Shown here: positions 1-5,468 of the stretch, piece after piece | How positions within the stretch are numbered: the stretch's first letter is position 1 | Layout of the letters: every line of letters starts with the position of its first letter | NCBI GenBank assembly: GCA_007124345.1 | Contig: SLFH01000373.1 | Location: 1-9,550 of the forward strand | From: Phycisphaerales bacterium | Lineage (GTDB): Bacteria; Planctomycetota; Phycisphaerae; Phycisphaerales; UBA1924 | Length of the DNA stretch: 9,550 nucleotides | Direction of reading: 5' to 3' | Notes under the pieces: generated by a model | Database searches by the model: none | Seen by the model: the letters and a program-made list of their open reading frames with translations, nothing else | What the model was told of the DNA's origin: nothing | Made by a program: the position numbers and the translations under genes

Positions 1-298
1 CGACGACGCCCTTGGCCTCTTTGGGGTCCTGCACCTGGTCCGCCACGGCGACGCGGAAGCCCGCGTCGATCAGCTTTCTGATGTAAATGTCCTTCTGGTG
101 GTGGGGCACGCCCGCCATCGGCATCCCGGCGGACCGCTGGGTCAGCGTCAGGCCGATCGCCTTGCTGACCTCGACGGCGTCAGTATCAAAGAGCTCGTAG
201 AAATCGCCCATGCGGAAGAGCAGCACACAGCCCGGGTGCGCGCGCTTGAACGCGTAGAACTGACGCATCGCCGGGGTGTCGCGCGGATCCTTCGCCAT
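1..298 (-). CDS. mutS: DNA mismatch repair protein MutS, N-terminal part (partial, runs off left edge)
   Basis: The first 99 residues of MutS, the ATPase that recognises mismatches and small insertion loops and recruits MutL. The translation opens MAKDPRDTPAMRQFYAFK and contains the hallmark mismatch-recognition segment RMGDFYELF, with the Phe-X-Glu motif at F33 and E35; in the family the Phe stacks on the mispaired base and the Glu contacts it. This is followed by LTLTQR (51-55), PMAGVPHH (60-67) and the stretch around DQVQDPKEAKG (88-97), all typical of MutS domain I. The usual Cys-Glu before this Gln is replaced by Ala-Asp. The ATG at 298 gives the normal family N-terminus; a Shine-Dalgarno sequence is weak. 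The gene lies 30 bp behind the stop of the upstream hydrolase on the same strand, so the two are probably co-transcribed. The ATPase and clamp domains lie outside the window. Confidence 0.95.
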   Translation of the reverse strand, partial: MAKDPRDTPAMRQFYAFKRAHPGCVLLFRMGDFYELFDTDAVEVSKAIGLTLTQRSAGMPMAGVPHHQKDIYIRKLIDAGFRVAVADQVQDPKEAKGVV

Positions 299-328
299 CG
301 GCCCTGCCTGTCGTGGATGCGCCGTGCC

Positions 329-1012
329 TCAGTCGCGCCGAACAAACGGGTTGTGCGCCGCTTCCTCGCCGATCGTGGTCGTCGGCCCGTGCCCGGGGTA
401 GACGACCGTCTCGTTGGGCAGGGCGTAGAGCTTCCGCTTGATCGAGTCTTCCAGAGCCGCGGCGTCGGAGGTCGGGAAGTCGTACCGCCCGATCGACCCG
501 GCAAAGAGCGTGTCGCCGACCAGCGCCTGCTTCGAACCGGCGTGGTAAAGCGTGACCCCGCCCGGCGAATGGCCCGGCGTGTGGATCACCTTCCAGGTCT
601 CGCTGCCGAGGGTCAGCTCGTCGCCATCGTTCAGCGGCTCGTCCGGACCCGGGGCGGTGATGGGGATGCCCATGCCCTCAGAAAGATTGAGGGCTGGATC
701 GTTGAGCCAACGATGTTCGGCGGGGTGCAGCATCACCGGGATCTTCTCCCCCAGAGCCGCAAACACATCGGCGACCCCCGCGATGTGGTCGGCGTGGGCG
801 TGGGTCAGGATCAGGCGTGTCGGGCGGAGGCCGTGTTTTCGGATCAGCGCCAGCAGGGGGGAGGGGTCGTACCCCGCGTCGACAATCCAGCACTCGGGAT
901 GATCGCCGCCCTCTGCGGGGTTCCACACGAGGTAGCAGTTGGTCTGGAACGGGCCGAGGGGGACCCCCTCGACACGGGGGAGGGAGGCTGACGGGTTGGT
1001 TTCCGGTGGCAT
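329..1012 (-). CDS. MBL-fold metallo-hydrolase, YcbL/GloC (glyoxalase II-like) type
   Basis: A 227-residue metallo-beta-lactamase-fold hydrolase. The dinuclear metal site is complete: HAHADH at 71-76, H147 in TPGHSPGG, D167 in GDTLF and H208 in YPGHGP. The block GDTLFAGSIGRYDFP followed by YPGHGPTTTIGEEAAHNPF is the signature of the short glyoxalase II group typified by E. coli YcbL/GloC (about 215 residues), which hydrolyses S-lactoylglutathione. Whether this organism uses glutathione is unknown, so another thioester or a different thiol may be the substrate. It lacks the C-terminal substrate-binding domain of classical GloB. The ATG at 1012 is the only sensible start; I see no clear Shine-Dalgarno sequence. 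It probably heads a unit with mutS (30 bp downstream) and is divergent from the cupin gene. Cytosolic; no signal peptide. Confidence 0.9.
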   Translation of the reverse strand: MPPETNPSASLPRVEGVPLGPFQTNCYLVWNPAEGGDHPECWIVDAGYDPSPLLALIRKHGLRPTRLILTHAHADHIAGVADVFAALGEKIPVMLHPAEHRWLNDPALNLSEGMGIPITAPGPDEPLNDGDELTLGSETWKVIHTPGHSPGGVTLYHAGSKQALVGDTLFAGSIGRYDFPTSDAAALEDSIKRKLYALPNETVVYPGHGPTTTIGEEAAHNPFVRRD

Positions 1013-1026
1013 CGGGCGAAGGGTAG

Positions 1027-1032
1027 TACAAT
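1027..1032 (+). promoter_or_regulatory. Possible -10 box for the cupin gene
   Basis: TACAAT, five of six matches to the sigma-70 -10 consensus, lies 27 bp before the cupin start in the 47-bp divergent gap. No good -35 box sits at 16-18 bp; the nearest TTG-containing hexamer (996-1001) is 25 bp away. On the opposite strand, TACTAC (1028-1023) could serve the divergent hydrolase, which would then have an almost leaderless mRNA. Both are weak, context-only calls. Confidence 0.3.
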
Positions 1033-1059
1033 CACCAGCGAGCCAGAAGTGGAGCCGCC

Positions 1060-1425
1060 ATGCTGATCCGCAACATCAACGAGACCCCGATGAGCCCCGT
1101 TCAGATGGAAGGGGTCAAAGGCGCGTCGATGGCGTTGATGGTCGGACGCGAGGACGGGGCGCCGAATTTCGCCCTTCGCTGCTTCAAGGTCGAGGCCGGG
1201 GGCCACACCCCCAGGCACGCCCACGACTACGAGCACGAGGTCTTTGTCGTTTCGGGCGGGGGCGAGGTCCTGCTCGGTGGGGCGTACAGAGAACTCAAGG
1301 CCGGGGATGTCGTGTTCATCCCCGCCGACCACGAGCACCAGTTCCGGGCCAAAGACCAGGGGCTGCAATTCCTCTGCCTCGTTCCCGTTGAACGACAGTG
1401 CGGGGACCCGACCCCGGGCAGTTGA
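1060..1425 (+). CDS. Single-domain cupin protein
   Basis: A 121-residue one-domain cupin. Cupin motif 1 is seen as G48-HTPRHAHDYEHE-...-G66, giving metal ligands H53, H55 and E60 (H59 is adjacent). Motif 2 is GDVVFIPADHEHQF at 82-95, with P88 and the fourth ligand most likely H93 (H91 is the alternative). The fold is a small metal-binding beta barrel; such proteins range from isomerases and dioxygenases to plain small-molecule sensors, so no reaction can be assigned. A GGAG at 1051-1054, 5 nt before the ATG, supports the start. The membrane repeat protein follows 67 bp downstream on the same strand, but a hairpin sits between them, so co-transcription is uncertain. Cytosolic; no signal peptide. 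Confidence 0.85.
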   Translation: MLIRNINETPMSPVQMEGVKGASMALMVGREDGAPNFALRCFKVEAGGHTPRHAHDYEHEVFVVSGGGEVLLGGAYRELKAGDVVFIPADHEHQFRAKDQGLQFLCLVPVERQCGDPTPGS

Positions 1426-1451
1426 ACGTTCCGGGCCGGTCCCGAGCCGAC

Positions 1452-1469
1452 GGGGCGGTCGTGCGCCCC
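1452..1469 (+). terminator. GC-rich hairpin between the cupin and repeat-protein genes
   Basis: GGGGCG (1452-1457) pairs perfectly with CGCCCC (1464-1469) around a 6-nt loop, 27 bp after the cupin stop. There is no T-tract behind it, so it may be a weak terminator, an mRNA-processing or attenuation element, or chance in GC-rich DNA. Confidence 0.25.
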
Positions 1470-1480
1470 CAGACCAACAC

Positions 1481-1484
1481 GGAG
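1481..1484 (+). promoter_or_regulatory. Ribosome binding site that fixes the start of the repeat protein
   Basis: GGAG lies 8 nt before the ATG at 1493. The reading frame stays open upstream as far as 1244, inside the cupin gene, but only the ATG at 1493 has a ribosome binding site and it begins directly before the hydrophobic segments. Confidence 0.7.
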
Positions 1485-1492
1485 ACAACACG

Positions 1493-2440
1493 ATGGCCAG
1501 CACCGGCAACGGCGGGGGTTCGGAACTGATCAGCCCGAAGGCTGCGGTGTGGATGTTCGCCACCGCGGCGGTCGTCGCCGTCGCGGTCCTCAGCTACGGG
1601 GCGCTCGAACGCGACCTGACGATCTTCGCGATCGGCCTGCTCGCCCTGGCGATCGTCGGGGCGTGCGCCCCGGTCCTGCTCCTGACCCTGTCGGGGGGCG
1701 GGGGCTCGCGCGACCTCGATAAACTCACCGAGGCGATGGACTCGCTCGTGCGCCAGCAGGCCCTCAGCGAGGACGCCCGCAGGGTGCTTAACAGGCGCAA
1801 CGAGCGCGAGCTGCTCCGCAAGGCGATCCAGGAGGACATCCTGGCCGAGGACTACGACGCCGCGATGGTGCTCATCAAGGAGCTCGCCGAACGCTTCGGC
1901 TACCGCTCCGACGCCGAGGCGTTCAGGGAGAAGATCGAGGCGGCCCGGTTCGAGTCGATGAACCGGCGGATCCCGATGGCGATCGAGGGCGTCGAGAAGC
2001 TCATCCAGGCCCGCCGGTGGGACGCGGCGGAGGTCGAGGCGGCACGCATCATCCGCCTCTACCCCGACTCGCCCAAGGTCGACGGGCTCCGCCACCGCGT
2101 GCACCGCGCCCGCCACGAGTACAAGTCCGAGCTGGAGCGTCGATTCCTGATGGCCGCGAAGGAAGAACGCGTCGACGACGCGATGAACCTGCTCAAGGAG
2201 CTCGACGCCTACCTCACCGAGGCGGAGGGCAAGAGGTACGAGGAGGTCGCCCGCGGCGTGATCGGCAAGGCCCGCGACAACCTCGGGGCCCAGTTCAAGC
2301 TGGCGGTGCACGATCGTCGCTGGCGCCACGCGGCCGAACTCGGCGAGCGGATCATCGAGTCGTTCCCCAACTCCCGGATGGCCGAGGAAGTGCGGGGCGT
2401 GATCGACGAGATCCGGGCCAAGGCGACGAGCTACGCCTGA
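1493..2440 (+). CDS. Two-helix membrane protein with four TPR-like helical repeats, unknown function
   Basis: A 315-residue protein I do not recognise as a named family. Residues 16-36 and 43-66 are two hydrophobic helices separated by a short charged loop, which suggests a hairpin in the inner membrane with the long C-terminal part in the cytosol. Residues 100-312 are charged and helical, with four degenerate repeats aligned at Y121, W176, V227 and W277 (spacing 55, 51 and 50). Each has an aromatic or aliphatic residue, then Ala in a helix, then an E/R-rich helix; repeats 2 and 4 share RRW, RII and a (Y/F)P-S turn. The pattern resembles tetratricopeptide-type scaffolds that bind other proteins. 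Its 3' end overlaps the end of lspA on the other strand by 10 bp. The product could be a membrane-anchored adaptor; this is inference. Confidence 0.8.
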   Translation: MASTGNGGGSELISPKAAVWMFATAAVVAVAVLSYGALERDLTIFAIGLLALAIVGACAPVLLLTLSGGGGSRDLDKLTEAMDSLVRQQALSEDARRVLNRRNERELLRKAIQEDILAEDYDAAMVLIKELAERFGYRSDAEAFREKIEAARFESMNRRIPMAIEGVEKLIQARRWDAAEVEAARIIRLYPDSPKVDGLRHRVHRARHEYKSELERRFLMAAKEERVDDAMNLLKELDAYLTEAEGKRYEEVARGVIGKARDNLGAQFKLAVHDRRWRHAAELGERIIESFPNSRMAEEVRGVIDEIRAKATSYA

Positions 2441-3189
2441 TCGTTTTCGGCGACTTTGTCGTCCCGCCGTTCGTCTTCGTTGGGGGCGTCCGTGCTCGGG
2501 GCGTCGCCGCTGAAGTTCACGCGTTCGCGGGCGGGCTGTGGGCCGCCGAACCAGGCAAAGAGCACCAGCCCGAAGATGCCGACAATCAGCAATGCGTCGG
2601 CGACATTGGAGACATAGGGCCAGAGGGGGCGTCCGCCCGTGCCCGGGATGGTCGCGGTGGGCAGGGGATGGAGGAAGTCGCGGACGCAGGCGAAGACGAG
2701 GCGGTCGTAGAGGTTGCCCAGCCCGCCCCCGACCAGCAGTCCGGCGCAGGCGTGGGCGGGCCACTGCTTCGCGTGCGTCCAGGTGCCGAAGGCCCAGGTC
2801 ACAAAGCCCATCGCGATCAGCGTGAAGAAGACGAAGATCCATCGCTGCCCGGCGCCGATGCCGAAGACCGCGCCGGGGTTGAGCACCAGCGTCAGTTCGA
2901 GGATGTGGGGGACGATGACGACCGGCTCGCGATACCCGGTCTGGGCGTCGATGATCTCGTTGAGTCGGCGCGGCCCGAGCTCGAGCACGGCCTCACGCTC
3001 GACGACGACCGGGCGATCGTGGACGAACCGGAAGGCGAGGTCCTTGCTCCAGAGATCGGCGATCAGGGCGAGGACGGCGATGCTCAGGAAGACGGCCCAG
3101 GCCCGTTTGCTGCGCAGGGCGGGCGTCTCGGCCGTGGGTGCGGGCGGCCGACCGGACGGCCCGGGCTTTGGATTCCGGTCCGGTGTCAC
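2431..3189 (-). CDS. lspA: Lipoprotein signal peptidase (signal peptidase II), enlarged
   Basis: LspA is the inner-membrane aspartyl peptidase that removes the signal peptide of diacylglyceryl-modified prolipoproteins. Seen motifs: ADLWSKDLAF in the first membrane segment (D45), NPGAVFGI (N104), GGGLGNLYDR (154-163, catalytic D162), VRDF (169-172) and SNVAD (194-198, catalytic D198). Four membrane segments are visible near 30-47, 115-134, 144-160 and 197-215. At 252 residues it is longer than the usual 160-180: there is a Pro-rich N-terminal tail (1-28), about 25 extra residues in the periplasmic loop between 55 and 97, about 17 extra between the two catalytic aspartates, and an acidic C-terminal tail (218-252). 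It starts with GTG, overlapping the TGA of the upstream gene in a GTGA, which implies translational coupling. The stop overlaps the converging repeat-protein gene. Confidence 0.95.
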   Translation of the reverse strand: MTPDRNPKPGPSGRPPAPTAETPALRSKRAWAVFLSIAVLALIADLWSKDLAFRFVHDRPVVVEREAVLELGPRRLNEIIDAQTGYREPVVIVPHILELTLVLNPGAVFGIGAGQRWIFVFFTLIAMGFVTWAFGTWTHAKQWPAHACAGLLVGGGLGNLYDRLVFACVRDFLHPLPTATIPGTGGRPLWPYVSNVADALLIVGIFGLVLFAWFGGPQPARERVNFSGDAPSTDAPNEDERRDDKVAENDQA

Positions 3190-4172
3190 CGGGGCATCGA
3201 CCTGCGCTCAAGCTCTCGAGCGGCGTCGATCGAGTAGCGGGTCCAGGGGAGCTCTTCCAGGCGCTCTGGGCGGATGGGCCGGCCCGTCAGCTCGCAGACG
3301 CCGAAGGTCTTGTTCTCGATCCGCTGCAGCGCCTCGTCGATCTCCTTGATGAGGGATCGCTCTGTGGCGGCGAGGTTGAGCGAGAGGGACTGGTCGGCCA
3401 TCTCCGAGCCCTGCTCGGCCATGTGCTGGGGCAGATGGCTGAGCGAGCCGGACGAGCCCCGCAGGGCGCCCTCTTCGAGATCGTTGAGTTCGCCGACGAG
3501 GATCGCGCGCTTTTCGAGGAGGACCTTGCGGTACTTGGCGAGCTGTCGTTTGTTGAACGGGCTCTTGCGTGGGCCGGTGTCGGTCTCGCTGGCGCCCTTT
3601 TTGGCCTGGGCCGGGGCGTCGGGGCCCGAGGGGATCATCGGCTTGCGGGGGAGGCCGCTGAGCCGCCCGGCGGAGGCGGCGCCGTAGTTGGTCGTCTGCT
3701 TGGGCCGGGAGGGGCGCGACCGCTTCTGCTGGACGACCGTGATGCCTTTGCGGTTTTTAGGGTCATCCTTCTGGGCGGCCTGCTCCTGCTTCGCGGGCGC
3801 GGGGGGGGCCGCCTTGGTCTCGACCTTCTTCGATGTCTTCTTGGTGGCGGCCTTGGCGACCTTCTTCGTGGCCGGCTTCTTGGCCGAGGACTTCTTGGCC
3901 GAAGTTTCTTTGGAGGCGGCCTTCTTCGAAGCGGCTTTCTTGGCGGTCGACTTCTTGGCGAAGGTCTTCGTGCCGGCCTTTTTCTTGGCCGGGCCCGCGT
4001 CCTTGACGGCCGTTTTCTTGCCCGCCGAAGGCTTCTTGGAAGCGGACTTTTTCTTTGACGCGGCCTTGGAGGTCGAGCCTGTCGGTTTCTTTGTCACGGG
4101 CTTTGCTGACGCAGCAGGAGCGCCCTTTTTCTGGGGAGGCTTCTTGCGAGTAGGGGGCTTCTTTTTGGACAC
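3186..4172 (-). CDS. Histone H1-like lysine-rich tail fused to a DksA/TraR-like domain
   Basis: A 328-residue fusion. Residues 1-120 are almost only Lys, Ala, Ser, Thr and Pro with repeated (A/S/T)KK units, resembling eukaryotic H1 and bacterial H1-like tails that bind DNA without sequence specificity. Residues 121-203 are a basic, Pro-rich linker. Residues 205-328 resemble the DksA/TraR group (coiled coil, then zinc-finger region): LAKYRKVLLEKR, then ERSLIKEIDEALQRIENKTFGVCELTG and PIRPERLEELPW. DksA proteins enter the RNA polymerase secondary channel and adjust rRNA and amino-acid promoters. Only the first of four zinc cysteines (C293) is present; the others are Thr, Ser and Ala, so zinc binding is doubtful. 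I also do not see the DxxDxA tip motif of E. coli DksA. GTG start with AGGTGAG 9 nt upstream. Its stop overlaps lspA. Role inferred: nucleoid- or polymerase-associated regulator. Confidence 0.85.
   Translation of the reverse strand: MSKKKPPTRKKPPQKKGAPAASAKPVTKKPTGSTSKAASKKKSASKKPSAGKKTAVKDAGPAKKKAGTKTFAKKSTAKKAASKKAASKETSAKKSSAKKPATKKVAKAATKKTSKKVETKAAPPAPAKQEQAAQKDDPKNRKGITVVQQKRSRPSRPKQTTNYGAASAGRLSGLPRKPMIPSGPDAPAQAKKGASETDTGPRKSPFNKRQLAKYRKVLLEKRAILVGELNDLEEGALRGSSGSLSHLPQHMAEQGSEMADQSLSLNLAATERSLIKEIDEALQRIENKTFGVCELTGRPIRPERLEELPWTRYSIDAARELERRSMPR
3855..3959 (-). repeat. Seven pentapeptide (A/S/T)KKxx units coded by degenerate 15-bp repeats
   Basis: Residues 72-106 of the H1-like tail read as seven consecutive 5-residue units: AKKST, AKKAA, SKKAA, SKETS, AKKSS, AKKPA, TKKVA. 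The plus strand shows the matching recurrence of a cttcttggc-like word. Looser KK-rich repeats continue on both sides, covering roughly 3815-4172. Such tracts expand and contract by slippage or recombination, so length may vary between strains. Confidence 0.75.
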
Positions 4173-4181
4173 GGTGCGGAC

Positions 4182-4188
4182 TCACCTA
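4182..4188 (-). promoter_or_regulatory. Ribosome binding site for the GTG-started DksA-like fusion gene
   Basis: On the minus strand AGGTGAG lies 9 nt before the GTG at 4172. It supports this non-ATG start, which gives the N-terminus MSKKKPP. Confidence 0.65.
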
Positions 4189-4227
4189 TGGCGGGTCGGC
4201 CGGGAGAGTCCAAACACAACCCTTCAC

Positions 4228-4247
4228 CCCGCCCGAGATTCGGCGGG
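4228..4247. promoter_or_regulatory. Inverted repeat at the predicted transcription start of the dksA-like/lspA unit
   Basis: CCCGCC (4228-4233) and GGCGGG (4242-4247) form a perfect 6-bp inverted repeat around 8 bp. One arm directly abuts the -10 box and the repeat covers the predicted +1. It could be an operator for a dimeric regulator or, as RNA, a hairpin close to the 5' end of the leader. Confidence 0.35.
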
Positions 4248-4276
4248 AGCGTACAGATACGGGGACGCATTGTCAA
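4248..4276 (-). promoter_or_regulatory. Sigma-70-type promoter of the dksA-like/lspA unit
   Basis: On the minus strand a perfect TTGACA -35 box (4276-4271) is followed after exactly 17 bp by TACGCT (4253-4248), which keeps the first two and last bases of TATAAT. Transcription would start near 4241, giving a 5' leader of about 69 nt before the GTG at 4172. This is the only convincing sigma-70 promoter I can see in the window. Confidence 0.7.
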
Positions 4277-4292
4277 GATGCATACCGTCTAC

Positions 4293-4306
4293 CCGGTTCT
4301 TACCGG
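4293..4306 (-). terminator. Small hairpin after accA
   Basis: CCGGT (4293-4297) pairs with ACCGG (4302-4306) around a 4-nt loop, about 30 bp after the accA stop and just upstream of the next promoter. The stem is only 5 bp and no T-tract follows, so a terminator role is a weak guess based on position. Confidence 0.25.
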
Positions 4307-4334
4307 AGGGATTTCCGCGTATCCGGCCTCGGCA

Positions 4335-5399
4335 TCAGACGCCTTCAGCATCCTGAAAAGCGCCGATCTTGCGGAAGCGGTCGTACCGCTTGCGGACGAT
4401 CGTGTCCGCATCCATCGTCTTGAGGTCCTGGAGCTGGTCGACGATCCACCGCTCGACGCGCTGGGCGGCACCGATCTTGTCGCGGTGGGCGCCGCCCAGC
4501 GGCTCGTCGATGATGTCGTCGATGATCCCCAGGCGGAGGTTGTCGGCGGCGGTAAGGCGGAGGGCCTCGGCCGCGGACCGGTTGGTCGACTCGTTGGCCT
4601 GCTTCCAGAGGATCGCGGCGCAGCCCTCGGGGCTGATGACCGAGTACCAGGCGTGCTGGAGCATCGCGACACGGTCTGCGACAGCGATGCCCAGCGCCCC
4701 GCCCGAGCCCCCCTCGCCGATGATGATGCTCACCACCGGAACGCGGAGGCGGGACATCTCGCGGAGGTTGACGGCGATCGCCTCGGCTTGGCCCCGCTCT
4801 TCAGCGCCGAGGCCCGGGTAAGCGCCCGGGGTGTCGACGAGGGTGACCACGGGCACGCCGTACTTCTCGGCGAGCTTCATCTTGGCCAACGCCTTGCGGT
4901 AGCCCTCGGGGTGTGCACAGCCGAAGTGGCAGGCGAGTTTTTCCTGGGTGTTGCGCCCCTTCTGGTGGCCGACGATGAGGCACTTGTGGGGGCCGATGCG
5001 TCCGAAGCCGGTGATGATGGCCGGGTCGTCGCCGAAGCGTCGGTCGCCGTGGAGCTCGCAAAAGTCGCGGCAGAACGCGTCGATGTACTCGCGGGAGTGG
5101 GGGCGTTCGGGGTGGCGGGCGACGCGGACGGTGTTCCAGGGGCTGAGGTTGGTGTAGGCGACCTCGAGGAGTCGTCTGCGTTCTGCGGCGAGTTCGTCGA
5201 TCTCGGCCCGGATGAGGCCCGGGTCTGCGGTGTCGACGGGGGCCTCGGCCTCATCGAGCGCCGGGAAGGGGCTCGGGGCTGAGGGCGGCGGGCGGAGGCG
5301 GTTCGCCTCGGCGTCGGCGAGCCTTCGGCGCGCGTCGGCGAGGCGGCGTTCGACTTCGGTGGCGGGCTTCTCGAAATCCAGCGTGTAAAACGAGGCCAT
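4335..5399 (-). CDS. accA: Acetyl-CoA carboxylase carboxyltransferase subunit alpha
   Basis: AccA forms with AccD the carboxyltransferase that moves CO2 from carboxybiotin to acetyl-CoA, giving malonyl-CoA for fatty acid synthesis. The 354-residue product matches along its length: N-terminal YTLDFEKPATEVERRL, ARHPERPHSREYIDAF (94-109), GHQKGRNTQEK (144-154), HPEGYRKALAKMKLAEK, VDTPGAYPGLGAEERGQAEAIA (188-209), the oxyanion-hole region GEGGSGGALGI (228-238), SVISPEGCAAILWK (253-266) and EPLGGAHRD (299-307). E. coli AccA has 319 residues; the difference is mostly a Pro/Ala/Glu-rich insert at about 33-58, between the first helix and the core. The ATG at 5399 gives the expected short N-terminus before LDFE; no clear Shine-Dalgarno sequence is seen. 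accD is not in the window. It diverges from proC over a 69-bp gap. Confidence 0.97.
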   Translation of the reverse strand: MASFYTLDFEKPATEVERRLADARRRLADAEANRLRPPPSAPSPFPALDEAEAPVDTADPGLIRAEIDELAAERRRLLEVAYTNLSPWNTVRVARHPERPHSREYIDAFCRDFCELHGDRRFGDDPAIITGFGRIGPHKCLIVGHQKGRNTQEKLACHFGCAHPEGYRKALAKMKLAEKYGVPVVTLVDTPGAYPGLGAEERGQAEAIAVNLREMSRLRVPVVSIIIGEGGSGGALGIAVADRVAMLQHAWYSVISPEGCAAILWKQANESTNRSAAEALRLTAADNLRLGIIDDIIDEPLGGAHRDKIGAAQRVERWIVDQLQDLKTMDADTIVRKRYDRFRKIGAFQDAEGV

Positions 5400-5468
5400 G
5401 GGTGATTGTTGGCGCTGGCAGGGGTGTAGATCGACTCAGGCCGCTCCGACGGGGGGTATCGTCGCCCC

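Noticed and set aside
98..991. Plus-strand open reading frame of 297 codons opposite mutS and the hydrolase
   Set aside because: Antisense to two genes with complete active-site motifs; its own translation has no recognisable feature.
1244..1492. Longer start for the repeat protein
   Set aside because: It would overlap most of the cupin gene in another frame; a good ribosome binding site stands before the ATG at 1493.
1316..2842. Open reading frame of 508 codons on the minus strand, across the repeat-protein gene and lspA
   Set aside because: It is antisense to the repeat protein and crosses lspA in another frame. The translation is Arg/Leu/Ala-rich shadow sequence of a GC-rich genome with no recognisable domain.
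3815..4172. Repetitive DNA considered as a CRISPR or non-coding tandem repeat
   Set aside because: The repeats are short, degenerate, in frame and without spacers; they code for the KK-rich protein tail.
3138..4356. Plus-strand Leu/Gly- and Phe/Ala-rich frames that look like membrane proteins
   Set aside because: They are antisense translations of the lysine-rich repeat (AAG/AAA read backwards as CTT/TTT), which produces artificial hydrophobic sequence.
4188..5282. Plus-strand open reading frame of 364 codons opposite accA
   Set aside because: Shadow of accA, Val/Asp/Gly/Ala-rich, no domain. Its start lies in the leader region of the dksA-like gene.
5400..5468. Promoters in the 69-bp gap between accA and proC
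   Set aside because: Promoters must exist near here, but no -35/-10 pair with acceptable spacing is visible on either strand.
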